From an uncultured Muribaculaceae bacterium (GTDB lineage: Bacteria > Bacteroidota > Bacteroidia > Bacteroidales > Muribaculaceae), in assembly GCA_910584055.1 (NCBI GenBank), contig CAJTZS010000004.1, forward strand, positions 77,091-141,090: a stretch of DNA of 64,000 nt. The letters are read 5' to 3'. This document shows positions 33,667 to 44,300 of this stretch, one piece after another; position 1 is the stretch's first letter, and every line of letters starts with the position of its first letter. The notes under the pieces are model-generated. The model worked only from the letters and a program-made list of their open reading frames with translations, was not told the origin of the DNA and did not search any database. Both the position numbers and the translations under genes were made by a program.

Positions 33667-35187
33667 TCAGATATTCTCTTCAACTTCTATCTCCACCTTA
33701 AAACCTTGCAGGAACTCCATGGTCTGAGCGATATAGTCGGCCATAACAACATCTTCATCCACAAACGGCACAACTTTTCTATATTCACCCATCACCTTCT
33801 CTATATAAGGAGATGATTTGAGCGGACGGCGGAAATCTATGCCCTGCGCCGCGTTCATTAGTTCCACAGCTGCGATATATTTAAGATTATCAACGATCTT
33901 ATGCAGTTTGGTTGCCGCATTGGCGCCCATCGATACAAGATCCTCCTGTCCATTGGAACTAACTATTGAATCACACGATGCCGGCCACGCATACATCTTG
34001 TTCTGGCTTACCATGGATGCGGCTGCATATTGCGGAATCATAAACCCTGAATTCAGACCCGGATGCGCCACAAGGAACGGAGGCAATCCTCTTTCACCCA
34101 ATATAAGCTGCGCAACCCTCCGTTCCGATATATTTCCAAGTTCATGAAGCGCCACTCCCATATAATCAAAAGCCAGGGCAAGAGGTTCGCCATGGAAGTT
34201 ACCGCCGGAGACCACAAGATCCAGCTCGGGAAACACTGTCGGATTATCAGTCACTGAATTGATTTCAGTATGAAGAATATCTGTAACATGATTCATCGCA
34301 TCCTTGACGGCACCATGCACCTGCGGGATGCAACGGAATGAATACGGATCCTGCACATGCTCTTTCTCTCTGGCAATAATTTCGCTTCCGTGTAGCAATG
34401 AACGGAAAATCTTGCCGGTTTCAATCTGCCCCCTGTGAGGACGAACCTGCTGAATGCAATCAAAGAAAGGCTCTATGCGCCCATCGAAAGCCTCAAGCGA
34501 CATTGCGCCGAACAAATCGAAGCAGTTTACAAGATGCCATCCGTCGATAAGCGCCTTGATGCCGTTTGCACTCATGAATTGCGTTCCATTGAGCAATGCA
34601 AGCCCTTCTTTCGACATAAGACGAATAGGTTTCCAGCCAAATATATTCAAAGCCTCGATACTCCTTATCCTTTTCCCTTTATACCATACCTCTCCCTCGC
34701 CAATTAACGGCAGGAAAAGATTGGCAAGGGGAGCAAGGTCACCTGATGCCCCGAGTGATCCCCTGTCGAACACAACAGGAAGAACGTTATTGTTATAAAG
34801 ATCAAGAATACGCTCCACAGTCTGAACCTGGACTCCGCTAAATCCCATTGAGAGGGCATGAGCCTTCAATAGAAGCATCAGCTTGACGATAACATCGTCA
34901 ACAGGTGTGCCCACACTGCATGAATGACTCTTTACAAGATTCTCCTGCAAAGTGGAAAGCTCGTCATGCGATATGTGCTTGTTACAAAGCGATCCGAAAC
35001 CGGTGGTGACACCATAAATCGGCGCTGTGTTCTCATCTGTCTTTTTGTCGAGATATTCCCTACATCCGGCAATCCTCTTACGCCCTTCATCAGATAGCGT
35101 AAGATGCGTATTGTCGTTGATAATGCGTTCGATAAGATCATAGGTAAGTTCCGATGATCCAATGGCATATTGTTCTAATCTTTCCAT
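33667..35187 (-). CDS. hutH: Histidine ammonia-lyase
   Basis: A 506-residue enzyme removing ammonia from L-histidine to give urocanate. The MIO-forming tripeptide Ala147-Ser148-Gly149 is seen in GSLGASGDLAPLANLF, and the N-terminal active-site Tyr motif lies in IYGVTTGFG near residue 58. Length is normal (about 500). It is the last gene of the minus-strand hut operon and is separated by four bases from hutI. The stop is followed by the 50-bp palindrome. Confidence 0.95.
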   Translation of the reverse strand: MERLEQYAIGSSELTYDLIERIINDNTHLTLSDEGRKRIAGCREYLDKKTDENTAPIYGVTTGFGSLCNKHISHDELSTLQENLVKSHSCSVGTPVDDVIVKLMLLLKAHALSMGFSGVQVQTVERILDLYNNNVLPVVFDRGSLGASGDLAPLANLFLPLIGEGEVWYKGKRIRSIEALNIFGWKPIRLMSKEGLALLNGTQFMSANGIKALIDGWHLVNCFDLFGAMSLEAFDGRIEPFFDCIQQVRPHRGQIETGKIFRSLLHGSEIIAREKEHVQDPYSFRCIPQVHGAVKDAMNHVTDILHTEINSVTDNPTVFPELDLVVSGGNFHGEPLALAFDYMGVALHELGNISERRVAQLILGERGLPPFLVAHPGLNSGFMIPQYAAASMVSQNKMYAWPASCDSIVSSNGQEDLVSMGANAATKLHKIVDNLKYIAAVELMNAAQGIDFRRPLKSSPYIEKVMGEYRKVVPFVDEDVVMADYIAQTMEFLQGFKVEIEVEENI

Positions 35188-35191
35188 GGTA

Positions 35192-36439
35192 TTATTGGTT
35201 TTGTGCCACTATCCTACCTTTGCTCACAACTGTTTTCACACAGTTCATTCCAACATAGTAAGGCAGCATTTTATAATTGTCAAATTCAAGGATCACAACG
35301 TCTCCGCTTTTTCCGGTTTCGATGGAGCCTGTCTCTCCGGCGAGATCGAGGGCAGCAGCTCCGTTCAGCGTTAAGGCAGTAATTGTCTCTTCTATCGTCA
35401 TCTTCATGTATATGCATGCAAGGGCGATTGTCAAAGGGATTGAGCCGCTGAAGCAAGAACCGGGGTTCAGATCCGTAGCCAGTGCGACAGCCGCGCCTGC
35501 ATCTATAAATTTGCGAGCCGGGGCGAAAGGTTCTTTCAAGGCGAAGGCCGTAAGCGGCAAAAGCGTTGCCACTGTTCCCGATTCAGCCATACGCTTAATG
35601 CCTTCATCACTCACGTGAAGCAAATGATCCGCTGATACCGCACCCATTTCTGCTGCAAGTTCGGCGCCACCAAGAGTGACGATTTCGTCCGCATGCAGTT
35701 TAAGTTTGAATCCCGCATCACGTGCCGCTTTCAGAAAACGGCGGGAATCTTCTATCTCGAATACATTCTTCTCAGTGAAGATATCGCAAAACTGAGCTTT
35801 CCCTTTAACGGCGGGGAGCATTTCGCTAATCATCAAGTCCACATACTCGCCAGTCATGCCTTTATATTCTTTAGGCACGGCATGTGCCCCGAGAAAAGTC
35901 GCGACCACACGGAGCTTTTGTTCCGGATCATCTGCAAGCGACTTTATCACATCAAGCATCTTGACTTCAGATTGCGTATCAAGTCCATAACCGCTCTTTG
36001 CCTCGACCGTGGTGACACCCATGCCAACCATCCTGTCAATAAACCATTGCGCCTTTTTATGCAATGATTCAGGAGTGTCCTCGCGAGTTGCGTTGACGGT
36101 TGACTGGATGCCGCCTCCCCTTTCCATGATGCTCATATATGAATCCCCTTTGAGACGCCATTCGAATTCATCAGGACGATATCCTCCGAAAATGAGATGC
36201 GTATGGGAATCAACAAATCCGGGAAGCACCACTTTACCATCAGCATCAATGGTTTCGTATGCGTCCGAAATAAATTTCTCTGGCAATGAAGCATCAAGTC
36301 CACAATAAGCAATCTTGCCATCGGTGATAGCTATCGCTCCGTTTTCTATAGTAAACAGATCGCCCATCTCACCTCCGCATTTTGCCTTCGTTCCGAGAGG
36401 AGTGACTATAGTAGCGTTTCGAATTACCAGACTGTTCAT
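35192..36439 (-). CDS. hutI: Imidazolonepropionase
   Basis: A 415-residue amidohydrolase converting imidazolone-5-propionate to N-formimino-L-glutamate. The metal-binding HxH is His79-Thr-His81 in PGFVDSHTHLIFGG; further motifs are LHADEIV near residue 245 and ATDLNPGS near 325. Length fits the family. It begins inside the stop of the upstream ftcD gene (4-bp overlap, ATGA) and ends four bases before hutH, so the genes are translationally coupled. Confidence 0.95.
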   Translation of the reverse strand: MNSLVIRNATIVTPLGTKAKCGGEMGDLFTIENGAIAITDGKIAYCGLDASLPEKFISDAYETIDADGKVVLPGFVDSHTHLIFGGYRPDEFEWRLKGDSYMSIMERGGGIQSTVNATREDTPESLHKKAQWFIDRMVGMGVTTVEAKSGYGLDTQSEVKMLDVIKSLADDPEQKLRVVATFLGAHAVPKEYKGMTGEYVDLMISEMLPAVKGKAQFCDIFTEKNVFEIEDSRRFLKAARDAGFKLKLHADEIVTLGGAELAAEMGAVSADHLLHVSDEGIKRMAESGTVATLLPLTAFALKEPFAPARKFIDAGAAVALATDLNPGSCFSGSIPLTIALACIYMKMTIEETITALTLNGAAALDLAGETGSIETGKSGDVVILEFDNYKMLPYYVGMNCVKTVVSKGRIVAQNQ

Positions 36440-38139
36440 TGCTTGGCCATTATATTATTTGCAATTGCAAGAATCTCAGACTCACGTTTATCAGCCTTCA
36501 GGGATATCTCATGCGCTTCCTCAAGAAGTTTATCTGCGACCTCCCTGTTTTTAAGACCCGCAGCATTTATCTTGACGTTCAGATATGCACCTTGCACTGC
36601 AGCCCTTGCAGCAAGAGCTCCGACACCGGCATCACTCACTGAGGCAGGGTTTCCTTTGGATGCCATCGCTTCAAGGATATCGAATGTATCGTATGCTGTT
36701 TTCATAGTGCGCAACGGAACCTCAGTTGCATATAAAGTTGCAGCCTCCAATGCATCTTTCCTGGCAGCCTTTTCTTCATCGGTTTTCTTGGGCATCGCAA
36801 AAACAGCCATGATCCTGTTAAATGCTTCCGTGTCTTCATCCACAAGATGAATAAGAGAATCCTGAAGCACCCTGCCTTTCTCTGCCACATCCGAGAACTC
36901 TTCCCACCTGTCATCCCAACCGGCCTTGTGAGCCGACAGGTTTGCCACCATAGTGCCCAATGCTGCGGCAAGTGCCCCCATATATGCAGAAATAGAGCCG
37001 CCGCCAGGAGCGGGCGATTCCGAAGCTGTCTCATCGGCAAAGCCTCGGCAGGTCATATCCACAAGCTTCTTGACATTACTATCGGCCTCAAGCATATATT
37101 CGATAACTTTCTCCTCTGGTTCAAAAGGCTTCAATTCGTCAAGTCCCATAGATTTAATGGCAATCTTGATAACCTCGCTTTCCGGAATTCCGAGAGAACG
37201 CTGCTGTTTACAGAGGTAATGTTTTCCTGCATCTATGAGTGCACGCTTGGGAACGAGTCCAACTATTTCAGTACCGGTAACACGAATTCCTCTTGCAGCG
37301 GCCGCCCTGCATACCTCATCAAAAGCTTTATGCAATGGGGTGACACCCATATCAGTGATATTCATCGATACCTGAGCTATACCATACTCATCAATGAACC
37401 ATCCTATAGCTTTAGTCGATTTCAGAGTCCCCGGAATCATTATGGTATTCCCTTCGGCATCCTTCATAGGTTTGCCGTTCGGTTTACCGCCTTCCCTTTG
37501 CGGACGACCTTTTTCCCTGACATCAAATGCAATGGCATTAGCCCTGCGTGTCGAAGTGGTGTTAAGGTTGAAATTCACTGCTATAAGAAAATCCCTTGCA
37601 CCAACGGCTGTGCAACCTGTTCGCGCAACATATTCATCAAACGGGCGGTTACCGAAATCCGGACCTTTATCCTCCTTACCCATACGTTCTGCAAGCCCTT
37701 CATACTCTCCTTCCCGGCAGACTGCTAAATTCTTACGTTCCGGAGTATAGGCGGAAGCCTCATAACAATAGCAAGGAATATTCAATTCATCTGCCGCCCT
37801 TCTTGCCAGTTCACGTGCCATTTCCGCACACTCTTCCAGTGTTATTCCACTTACCGGAATAAGAGGACAGACATCTGTTGCGCCCATCCTGGGATGAGCA
37901 CCATGGTGATGACGCATATCAATCAGTTCCGCGGCTTTGCGCATACCTCTCAGTGCAGCTTCAATCACAGCCTCCGGTTCTCCGACAAAAGTTACGACAG
38001 TGCGGTTTGTCGCCTCCCCCGGATCTACATCGAGGAGCTTGACATCCCCTCCTTTCTCTATTTCCGCAGTTATAGCATTAATAATATTCTTATCGCGCCC
38101 CTCAGAAAAATTGGGTACACATTCAATAATCTTCTTCAT
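36436..38139 (-). CDS. ftcD: Bifunctional glutamate formimidoyltransferase / formimidoyl-THF cyclodeaminase
   Basis: A 567-residue fusion. Residues about 1-330 are the formiminotransferase (VPNFSEGRDKNIINAI at the start; HHGAHPRMGATDVCPL near residue 80). Residues about 365-565 are the cyclodeaminase (SPAPGGGSISAYMGALAAALG near 380). Together they move the formimino group from formiminoglutamate to tetrahydrofolate and release ammonia, feeding one-carbon metabolism. The gene lies 27 bases after hutU and overlaps hutI by four. Confidence 0.93.
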   Translation of the reverse strand: MKKIIECVPNFSEGRDKNIINAITAEIEKGGDVKLLDVDPGEATNRTVVTFVGEPEAVIEAALRGMRKAAELIDMRHHHGAHPRMGATDVCPLIPVSGITLEECAEMARELARRAADELNIPCYCYEASAYTPERKNLAVCREGEYEGLAERMGKEDKGPDFGNRPFDEYVARTGCTAVGARDFLIAVNFNLNTTSTRRANAIAFDVREKGRPQREGGKPNGKPMKDAEGNTIMIPGTLKSTKAIGWFIDEYGIAQVSMNITDMGVTPLHKAFDEVCRAAAARGIRVTGTEIVGLVPKRALIDAGKHYLCKQQRSLGIPESEVIKIAIKSMGLDELKPFEPEEKVIEYMLEADSNVKKLVDMTCRGFADETASESPAPGGGSISAYMGALAAALGTMVANLSAHKAGWDDRWEEFSDVAEKGRVLQDSLIHLVDEDTEAFNRIMAVFAMPKKTDEEKAARKDALEAATLYATEVPLRTMKTAYDTFDILEAMASKGNPASVSDAGVGALAARAAVQGAYLNVKINAAGLKNREVADKLLEEAHEISLKADKRESEILAIANNIMAKQ

Positions 38140-38166
38140 AACTTGAGATTCTAACTTTGAAAACGA

Positions 38167-40161
38167 TTATGGTATCATAGAATCAATAAGCGCATCATCA
38201 GCAATAAATGGCTCGGTAATCATAAATCCGTTAGCGGATTGAGTGTCATTCCATTCTTTTACGGTAGACATGGCGTTTGCATTACGGGCCCAGCTTCGGC
38301 GTGCCACACCTCCCATCACATCCCAAAGCATAGCTTTGCGAAGGATATTGTCTACACGCTCTGAGCCGTCACATACCATGCCGAAACCGCCGTTAATCGC
38401 TTTCCCGATACCTACACCGCCTCCGTTATGCAATGCCACCAGGCTCATACCCCGCGCACAGTTACCGGCAAAACACTGAACAGCCATATCCGCCATTACA
38501 TTCGATCCGTCTTTTATATTGGAAGTCTCACGGAATGGAGAGTCAGTGCCGCTGACATCATGGTGGTCACGGCCAAGCATTATCGGTCCTACCTCCCCAT
38601 TGCGTACCATTTCATTAAATTTCAAAGCGATTTTCAGGCGTCCCATGGCATCTTGATAGAGAATGCGGGCTTGCGTTCCCACAACCATGGCATTCTTTTC
38701 TGCATCTCGGATCCAATTATAATTATCACGGTCCTGACCTCTACGGTTCGGGTCAATACATTCCATAGCCGCATGGTCTGTTTTTATCAGGTCTTCATGC
38801 TTGCCGCTTAAGCAAACCCAACGGAACGGACCATAGCCGTAATCAAAGAGCATCGGTCCCATAATATCCTCTACGTAGGATGGCCAGATGAATCCATCTT
38901 TCTCATCCACTCCATTCCTTGAAATCTCTTTTACTCCGGCATCATAGACCGCTTTCATGAAGGAATTGCCATAATCAAAGAAATATGTCCCTCTCGATGT
39001 AAGAGCCTTTATCGCTTCATAATGACGTTTGAGCGTACTGTCAACTAATTTGCGGAATTCTGCAGGATTATCATGAAGGAGCTTGGTTCTCTCCTCAAAT
39101 GAAATTCCGACAGGACAGTATCCGCCTTCATAAACGGCATGACAAGAAGTCTGATCACTAAGGAGCTCAATATTCTTATTGTGTTTCACTGCATATTCAA
39201 GCAGATCAACTACATTTCCATGATAAGCCACTGAAATTGGTTCCTTGCGAGCCATTGCATCTTCGGCAAGACGGAAGGCATCCTCTATATTATCCGTTAT
39301 TTCAGCTACCCAGCCTTGGTTTTTCCTTGTCATTATACGCGACAGATCAACCTCGGCTATAATAGCTGCAGCCCCTGCAATCTCCGCAGCTTTAGGTTGA
39401 GCGCCGCTCATACCGCCCAGACCGGAAGAGACAAACAGGTGTCCCCTAAGATCGCCATCTTGCGGAATGCCGAGTTTCATACGGCCGGCGTTAAGCAATG
39501 TATTGAAGGTGCCATGCACGATACCTTGTGGACCAATATACATCCATCCTCCCGCGGTCATCTGTCCGTAATTGGCCACACCCATCTGCATAGCCTCATG
39601 CCAGTCATGCGGATTGTCGAACAATCCCACCATCATGGCGTTGGTAATAATCACACGCGGCGCATCCTTGCGCGATGGGAAAAGTCCGAGCGGGTGACCG
39701 GATTCAATCACAAGAGTCTGCTCGTCTGTCAATTCTTCAAGATATTTCTTGATGAGACGATACTGCAACCAATTCTGGCAAACCTGTCCCGTTTCGCCAT
39801 ACGTCACGAGTTCGTAGGGATATAGAGCGATATCGAAACATAGATTGTTGTCAATCATCACCTGAAACGCCTTCCCTTCAGTGCATTTACCCTTATATTC
39901 ATCAATAGGTTTTGCAGCGAGGTCTCCTTCCGGTCTGAAACGATAGGCATAGATACGGCCGCGGGTACGCAATTCTTCAAGAAACTCGGGTGCAGCCTTT
40001 TCATGCAGTTCCGGGGGAAGATAGCGAAGTGCATTTTTTAAAGCGGTTTTTGTTTTCTCGGAAGTGAGAGTATATCCTCTGTCCGGAGCTCTTCTTATAC
40101 CCTCCTTAAAAGAGGGCATTTCAGGCCATTCGGCATCAAGAAGTATTCTGTTGTTATCCAT
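38167..40161 (-). CDS. hutU: Urocanate hydratase
   Basis: A 664-residue urocanase, larger than the classical ~555-residue enzyme but typical of the Bacteroidales form. The NAD-binding glycine motif is GLGGMSGAQPKAAEIAGAA (about residue 250); conserved GNCARGMSLVALHNGGGVGIGKAINGG-type sequence lies near residue 590. It converts urocanate to imidazolone-5-propionate, the second step of histidine degradation. It is first in the minus-strand operon hutU-ftcD-hutI-hutH, with a promoter just upstream. Confidence 0.93.
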   Translation of the reverse strand: MDNNRILLDAEWPEMPSFKEGIRRAPDRGYTLTSEKTKTALKNALRYLPPELHEKAAPEFLEELRTRGRIYAYRFRPEGDLAAKPIDEYKGKCTEGKAFQVMIDNNLCFDIALYPYELVTYGETGQVCQNWLQYRLIKKYLEELTDEQTLVIESGHPLGLFPSRKDAPRVIITNAMMVGLFDNPHDWHEAMQMGVANYGQMTAGGWMYIGPQGIVHGTFNTLLNAGRMKLGIPQDGDLRGHLFVSSGLGGMSGAQPKAAEIAGAAAIIAEVDLSRIMTRKNQGWVAEITDNIEDAFRLAEDAMARKEPISVAYHGNVVDLLEYAVKHNKNIELLSDQTSCHAVYEGGYCPVGISFEERTKLLHDNPAEFRKLVDSTLKRHYEAIKALTSRGTYFFDYGNSFMKAVYDAGVKEISRNGVDEKDGFIWPSYVEDIMGPMLFDYGYGPFRWVCLSGKHEDLIKTDHAAMECIDPNRRGQDRDNYNWIRDAEKNAMVVGTQARILYQDAMGRLKIALKFNEMVRNGEVGPIMLGRDHHDVSGTDSPFRETSNIKDGSNVMADMAVQCFAGNCARGMSLVALHNGGGVGIGKAINGGFGMVCDGSERVDNILRKAMLWDVMGGVARRSWARNANAMSTVKEWNDTQSANGFMITEPFIADDALIDSMIP

Positions 40162-40188
40162 TGTATAATATTATATTCGTATTTTTTA

Positions 40189-40196
40189 CAAAATTA
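40189..40196 (-). promoter_or_regulatory. -7 box of the hut operon
   Basis: TAATTTTG on the minus strand, about 28 bases upstream of the hutU ATG, fits TAnnTTTG. I see no obvious operator palindrome in the 136-bp gap. Confidence 0.55.
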
Positions 40197-40297
40197 AGAA
40201 CTATTCCCAATCCTACAAATTATTTTCAAATATTATGCAACATATAAGTATCTTTTATTCCGGGAATCACAAAATTCATCCTTGATGAACATACATT

Positions 40298-41206
40298 TTA
40301 TGGATTGTTTCTGAAGTATCCATACACACAGCGTGAGACGTCAGCAATCACAGCTGATGCCTCATCCTCGCTTCCTGTAAAATCACGAATAAAGACTGCG
40401 AGACTGTAATCGCGACCATCCGGAAGCCTGAAATATCCCACATCGTTATGTGCAATCAATTCTCCCATATTATTCCTATATCCACTTCCTGTCTTATGAG
40501 CAAACTGCACTCCCTCTACTTGAGAGACAGGTGCTCCGAGACGATCTTGCCCCGTAGAGACATGTGCCAACGCTGATTTGATAAAATTTTGGGCATCCGC
40601 ACATAACATATCTGAGGTGAAAAGTTGTCTTATAAGCAAGCTCGCTGAAAGAGGAGATGAATAGTTTATATAGCTAAGGTTGTTGTCCCTGTGCATTTCC
40701 GCTTCCGAATAACAGATATTGAAGGTAGTGTCCATTGCAACTGATTTTACAAAGACATCAGTCTCTTTTGGCGATACGATATAGTCGAAAAGCAGATTGC
40801 TTGCATTGTTGTCACTTGAAACAAGTGCATACTCCACTAACTCACCTACGCTTATATTGAAATCACATTTACCATATTCTTTCAACATCGGACTCCAGGT
40901 ATCCCTGTCGAGTTCTTTTTCACGTATGAAAATGACACTGTCAAGTCCAGCCACGCTATGACTCAACTTATTAGCAACAGCCAACGACTGGTGAAGCTTG
41001 AATACGCTCATCATTGGATAATGTATTCCATTATTGACCGTGATTGTGTCATCATCACTCACAAACGCAATGCCGACAACTCCGGGGACACTATCGGTCA
41101 GAGCGACTAACTGTTCTTTTAAAGATGGAACCGTATTTTGTGAATCCTTTTTACACGAAAAGCATAACAACAAAGAAGCCATGCTATAAATAAAAAACTT
41201 ACTCAT
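40298..41206 (-). CDS. Class A beta-lactamase, lipoprotein (CfxA/CblA-like)
   Basis: A 302-residue serine beta-lactamase with an N-terminal lipobox (LLLCFSC, Cys18), so it is probably tethered to the periplasmic or outer membrane side. Catalytic motifs: Ser67-V-F-Lys70, Ser131-Asp132-Asn133, an omega-loop glutamate in SEAEMH (residues 167-172), and Lys238-Thr239-Gly240. The pattern is that of the Bacteroidetes subclass A2 enzymes. The gene stands alone between hutU and dnaE and has no mobile-element signature beside it, suggesting a chromosomal, intrinsic enzyme. Substrate range cannot be read from sequence. Confidence 0.88.
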   Translation of the reverse strand: MSKFFIYSMASLLLCFSCKKDSQNTVPSLKEQLVALTDSVPGVVGIAFVSDDDTITVNNGIHYPMMSVFKLHQSLAVANKLSHSVAGLDSVIFIREKELDRDTWSPMLKEYGKCDFNISVGELVEYALVSSDNNASNLLFDYIVSPKETDVFVKSVAMDTTFNICYSEAEMHRDNNLSYINYSSPLSASLLIRQLFTSDMLCADAQNFIKSALAHVSTGQDRLGAPVSQVEGVQFAHKTGSGYRNNMGELIAHNDVGYFRLPDGRDYSLAVFIRDFTGSEDEASAVIADVSRCVYGYFRNNP

Positions 41207-41336
41207 ATGGTCTCTATATAAAGTTGTTTAAAACCAGTTACAAAAATAAGATATTTCTATAGATTGTCAAAACGTCGAATAGAGGGTCATTGTAAATTAT
41301 TTGCCGGAATGGATTGCAAAAATTGTTGTGATATGT

Positions 41337-41344
41337 TATCTTTG
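41337..41344 (+). promoter_or_regulatory. -7 box of dnaE
   Basis: TATCTTTG, 37 bases before the dnaE ATG, fits TAnnTTTG. Confidence 0.6.
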
Positions 41345-41381
41345 CATTCGCTTTTGAACTTTCATAAGCGGTCATCAAATC

Positions 41382-44300
41382 ATGAGCAATATCCCATTCA
41401 CGCATCTCCATGTGCACTCGCAATATAGCCTTCTTGACGGAAAGGCAACCATACCCGAACTCGTTGACAAGGCCATGGCCGACGGTCAGCGCGGTATCGC
41501 CCTGACCGATCATGGCAACATGTTCGGCATTAAAGAATTCTTCAACTACGTAGAAAAAAAGAACGCCGACAAACCCGATGAAGAAAAATTCAAACCTATC
41601 ATCGGGTGCGAGATGTATGTTGCCCGCGAAAAAATGACTGACAAAAAAGATAAGACTGACAATGGCTATCACCTTATAGTGCTTGCAAAAAACAGTGTCG
41701 GATATCACAATCTTGTAAAACTTGTCAGCAAAGCATGGACGGAAGGCTATTATTATAAGCCCCGTACCGACAGGGAGGATCTTGCTCGACATCATGAGGG
41801 ATTAATCGTTTGCTCCGCATGCCTGGGTGGTGAAGTGCAACAGTTTATTATGCATGGAGACCTCGATAAGGCGGAAGAGAGGATTTTATGGTATAAAGAA
41901 ACATTCGGCGAAGACTATTACCTTGAACTTCAGCGCCATGAGACCCATAAGGAGAATGCTAACCGCGAGACGTTTATTGAGCAGACAAAGGTCAACGAAC
42001 ATCTGATAAAGTTTGCGAGAAAACACAATATCAAGATGATCGCCACCAATGATGTCCACTTCACCTATGAGGATGATGCTGAGGCGCACGACCGTCTGAT
42101 ATGTGTGTCAATGCAGAAATCTTTCTTTGAGCCACGCCTCCATTACACTAAACAGGAATGGCTGAAAACCACTGATGAGATGCGCGAGATTTTCAAGGAT
42201 ATTCCGGAGGTGATCGACAACACCAAGGAAATCCTTGATAAAATAGAGTTCTATACCCTCAACCATGCTCCCATAATGCCGTTCTTTGACATTCCGAAAG
42301 AGTTTGGCACAGAAGAGGAATATCGCTCGCGCATCACGGAGAAAGAGCTTTTTGACGAGTTCACCCAGGATGAGAACGGCAATGTCGTTCTCTCGGAGGA
42401 AGATGCCAAGAAGAAAATAGAGCGCCTTGGAGGATACGACAAACTCTACCGGATCAAATTTGAGGCTGACTATCTGGAGAAACTCACCATGGAGGGTGCG
42501 CTGGAACGTTACGGAAACCCGCTCCCTGATGATGTAAAAGAGCGTCTGAAATTTGAGCTTTACATTATGAAGACCATGGGATTCCCTGGATACTTCTTAA
42601 TTGTGCAGGACTTCATCAATACAGGTAGAAAAAAACTTGGAGTCAGCATTGGTCCGGGACGTGGTTCCGCTGCCGGAAGTGCCGCTGCCTATTGCTTGGG
42701 TATCACGCAGATTGACCCTATCAAATATGATCTCCTTTTCGAACGATTCCTTAATCCTGACCGTATCTCTCTCCCTGATATCGATGTCGATTTCGATGAT
42801 GACGGAAGATACGAGGTGTTGAAATATGTGACTGAAAAATATGGCGAAGAAAAAGTGGCGCATATCATCACATATCAGACAATGGCTACGAAAATGGCGA
42901 TCAAGGACGTGGCTAAAGTGCTCGAAGTTCCGCTGCCGGAAGCAAACAGGCTCGCAAGACTTGTGCCGGATCGCCTTCCTGAAGTAAACGGGAAAGCCCC
43001 GAAAATCAATTTCAAGAACTGTCTCCTATATAATAAAGAGTTTGCAGCAGAGAAAGAGAATCCGAGCGAAGGGATACGCGAGACGATGAAGTATGCCGAG
43101 CAGCTTGAAGGTAACATCCGGGGCACGGGTATCCACGCGTGCGGTGTCATCATCTGCCGTGACGATATAACCGACTGGGTGCCCGTTTCCATGGCCACCG
43201 ATGCAGACGGCACCAAAGTGATCTCCACCCAATATGAGGGCAGCGTAATCGAGGAAACAGGTCTGATCAAGATGGACTTCCTTGGACTGAAGACACTCTC
43301 CATCATAAAGGAAGCTCTCGCCAATATAAAACATACACGAGGAATCGACCTTGACATTGATCACATACCGCTCGACGATAAGAAAACTTTCGAATTATAT
43401 TGCAAAGGTAACACCACATCCACTTTCCAGTTCGAGTCTGAAGGCATGCAAAAATCGCTTCGGGAACTCCAGCCTTCCAAATTCGAGGACCTTATCGCGA
43501 TGAATGCCCTCTATCGCCCGGGGCCGATGGACTATATCCCGTCATTCATCAAGCGTAAGCACGGTGAAGAGCCTATCACCTACGATATTCCTATCATGGC
43601 TCAGTATCTGGAGGAGACATATGGTATCACCGTATATCAGGAGCAAGTGATGCTTCTGTCGCGTCTGCTTTCAAGCTTCACCAGAGGTGAATCCGACATG
43701 CTTCGTAAAGCCATGGGTAAGAAGCAGATCGACAAGATGATGAAGCTCAAGAAGAAATTCATGGAGCAAGGAGTTAAGAATGGACATCCGGCACAGGCTT
43801 TGGAAAAAATATGGGCAGACTGGGAAAAATTCGCGTCCTATGCTTTCAATAAAAGCCATGCCACTTGCTACAGTTGGGTGGCATATCAGACAGCATACCT
43901 CAAAGCCCACTACCCTGCCGAATATATGGCCGGGGTGTTGAGCCGTAACCTTACGGCGACAGACAAATTGCGCAAGTTCATGGATGAATGCAAACGGATG
44001 GACATCACTGTAAAAGGACCCGATATAAATGAATCAGTAGAACGGTTTGGTGTGAACCAGAAAGGTGAGATTCGTTTCGGTCTTGCAGCTGTGAAAGGTG
44101 TGGGCCTTAATGCCGTTAATGCCATAATCACTGAAAGGGAGAAAAACGGTCCGTTTAAAGACATATATGATTTTGTGGAGCGCGTGAACCTTTCCGCATG
44201 TAACCGTGGTGCCATTGAAAACCTTGCAATGTCAGGAGCTTTCGATTGCTTCAACATGCAGCGGGAAATGTTCGTGCATTCTGTGCTCGAATCCACATAT

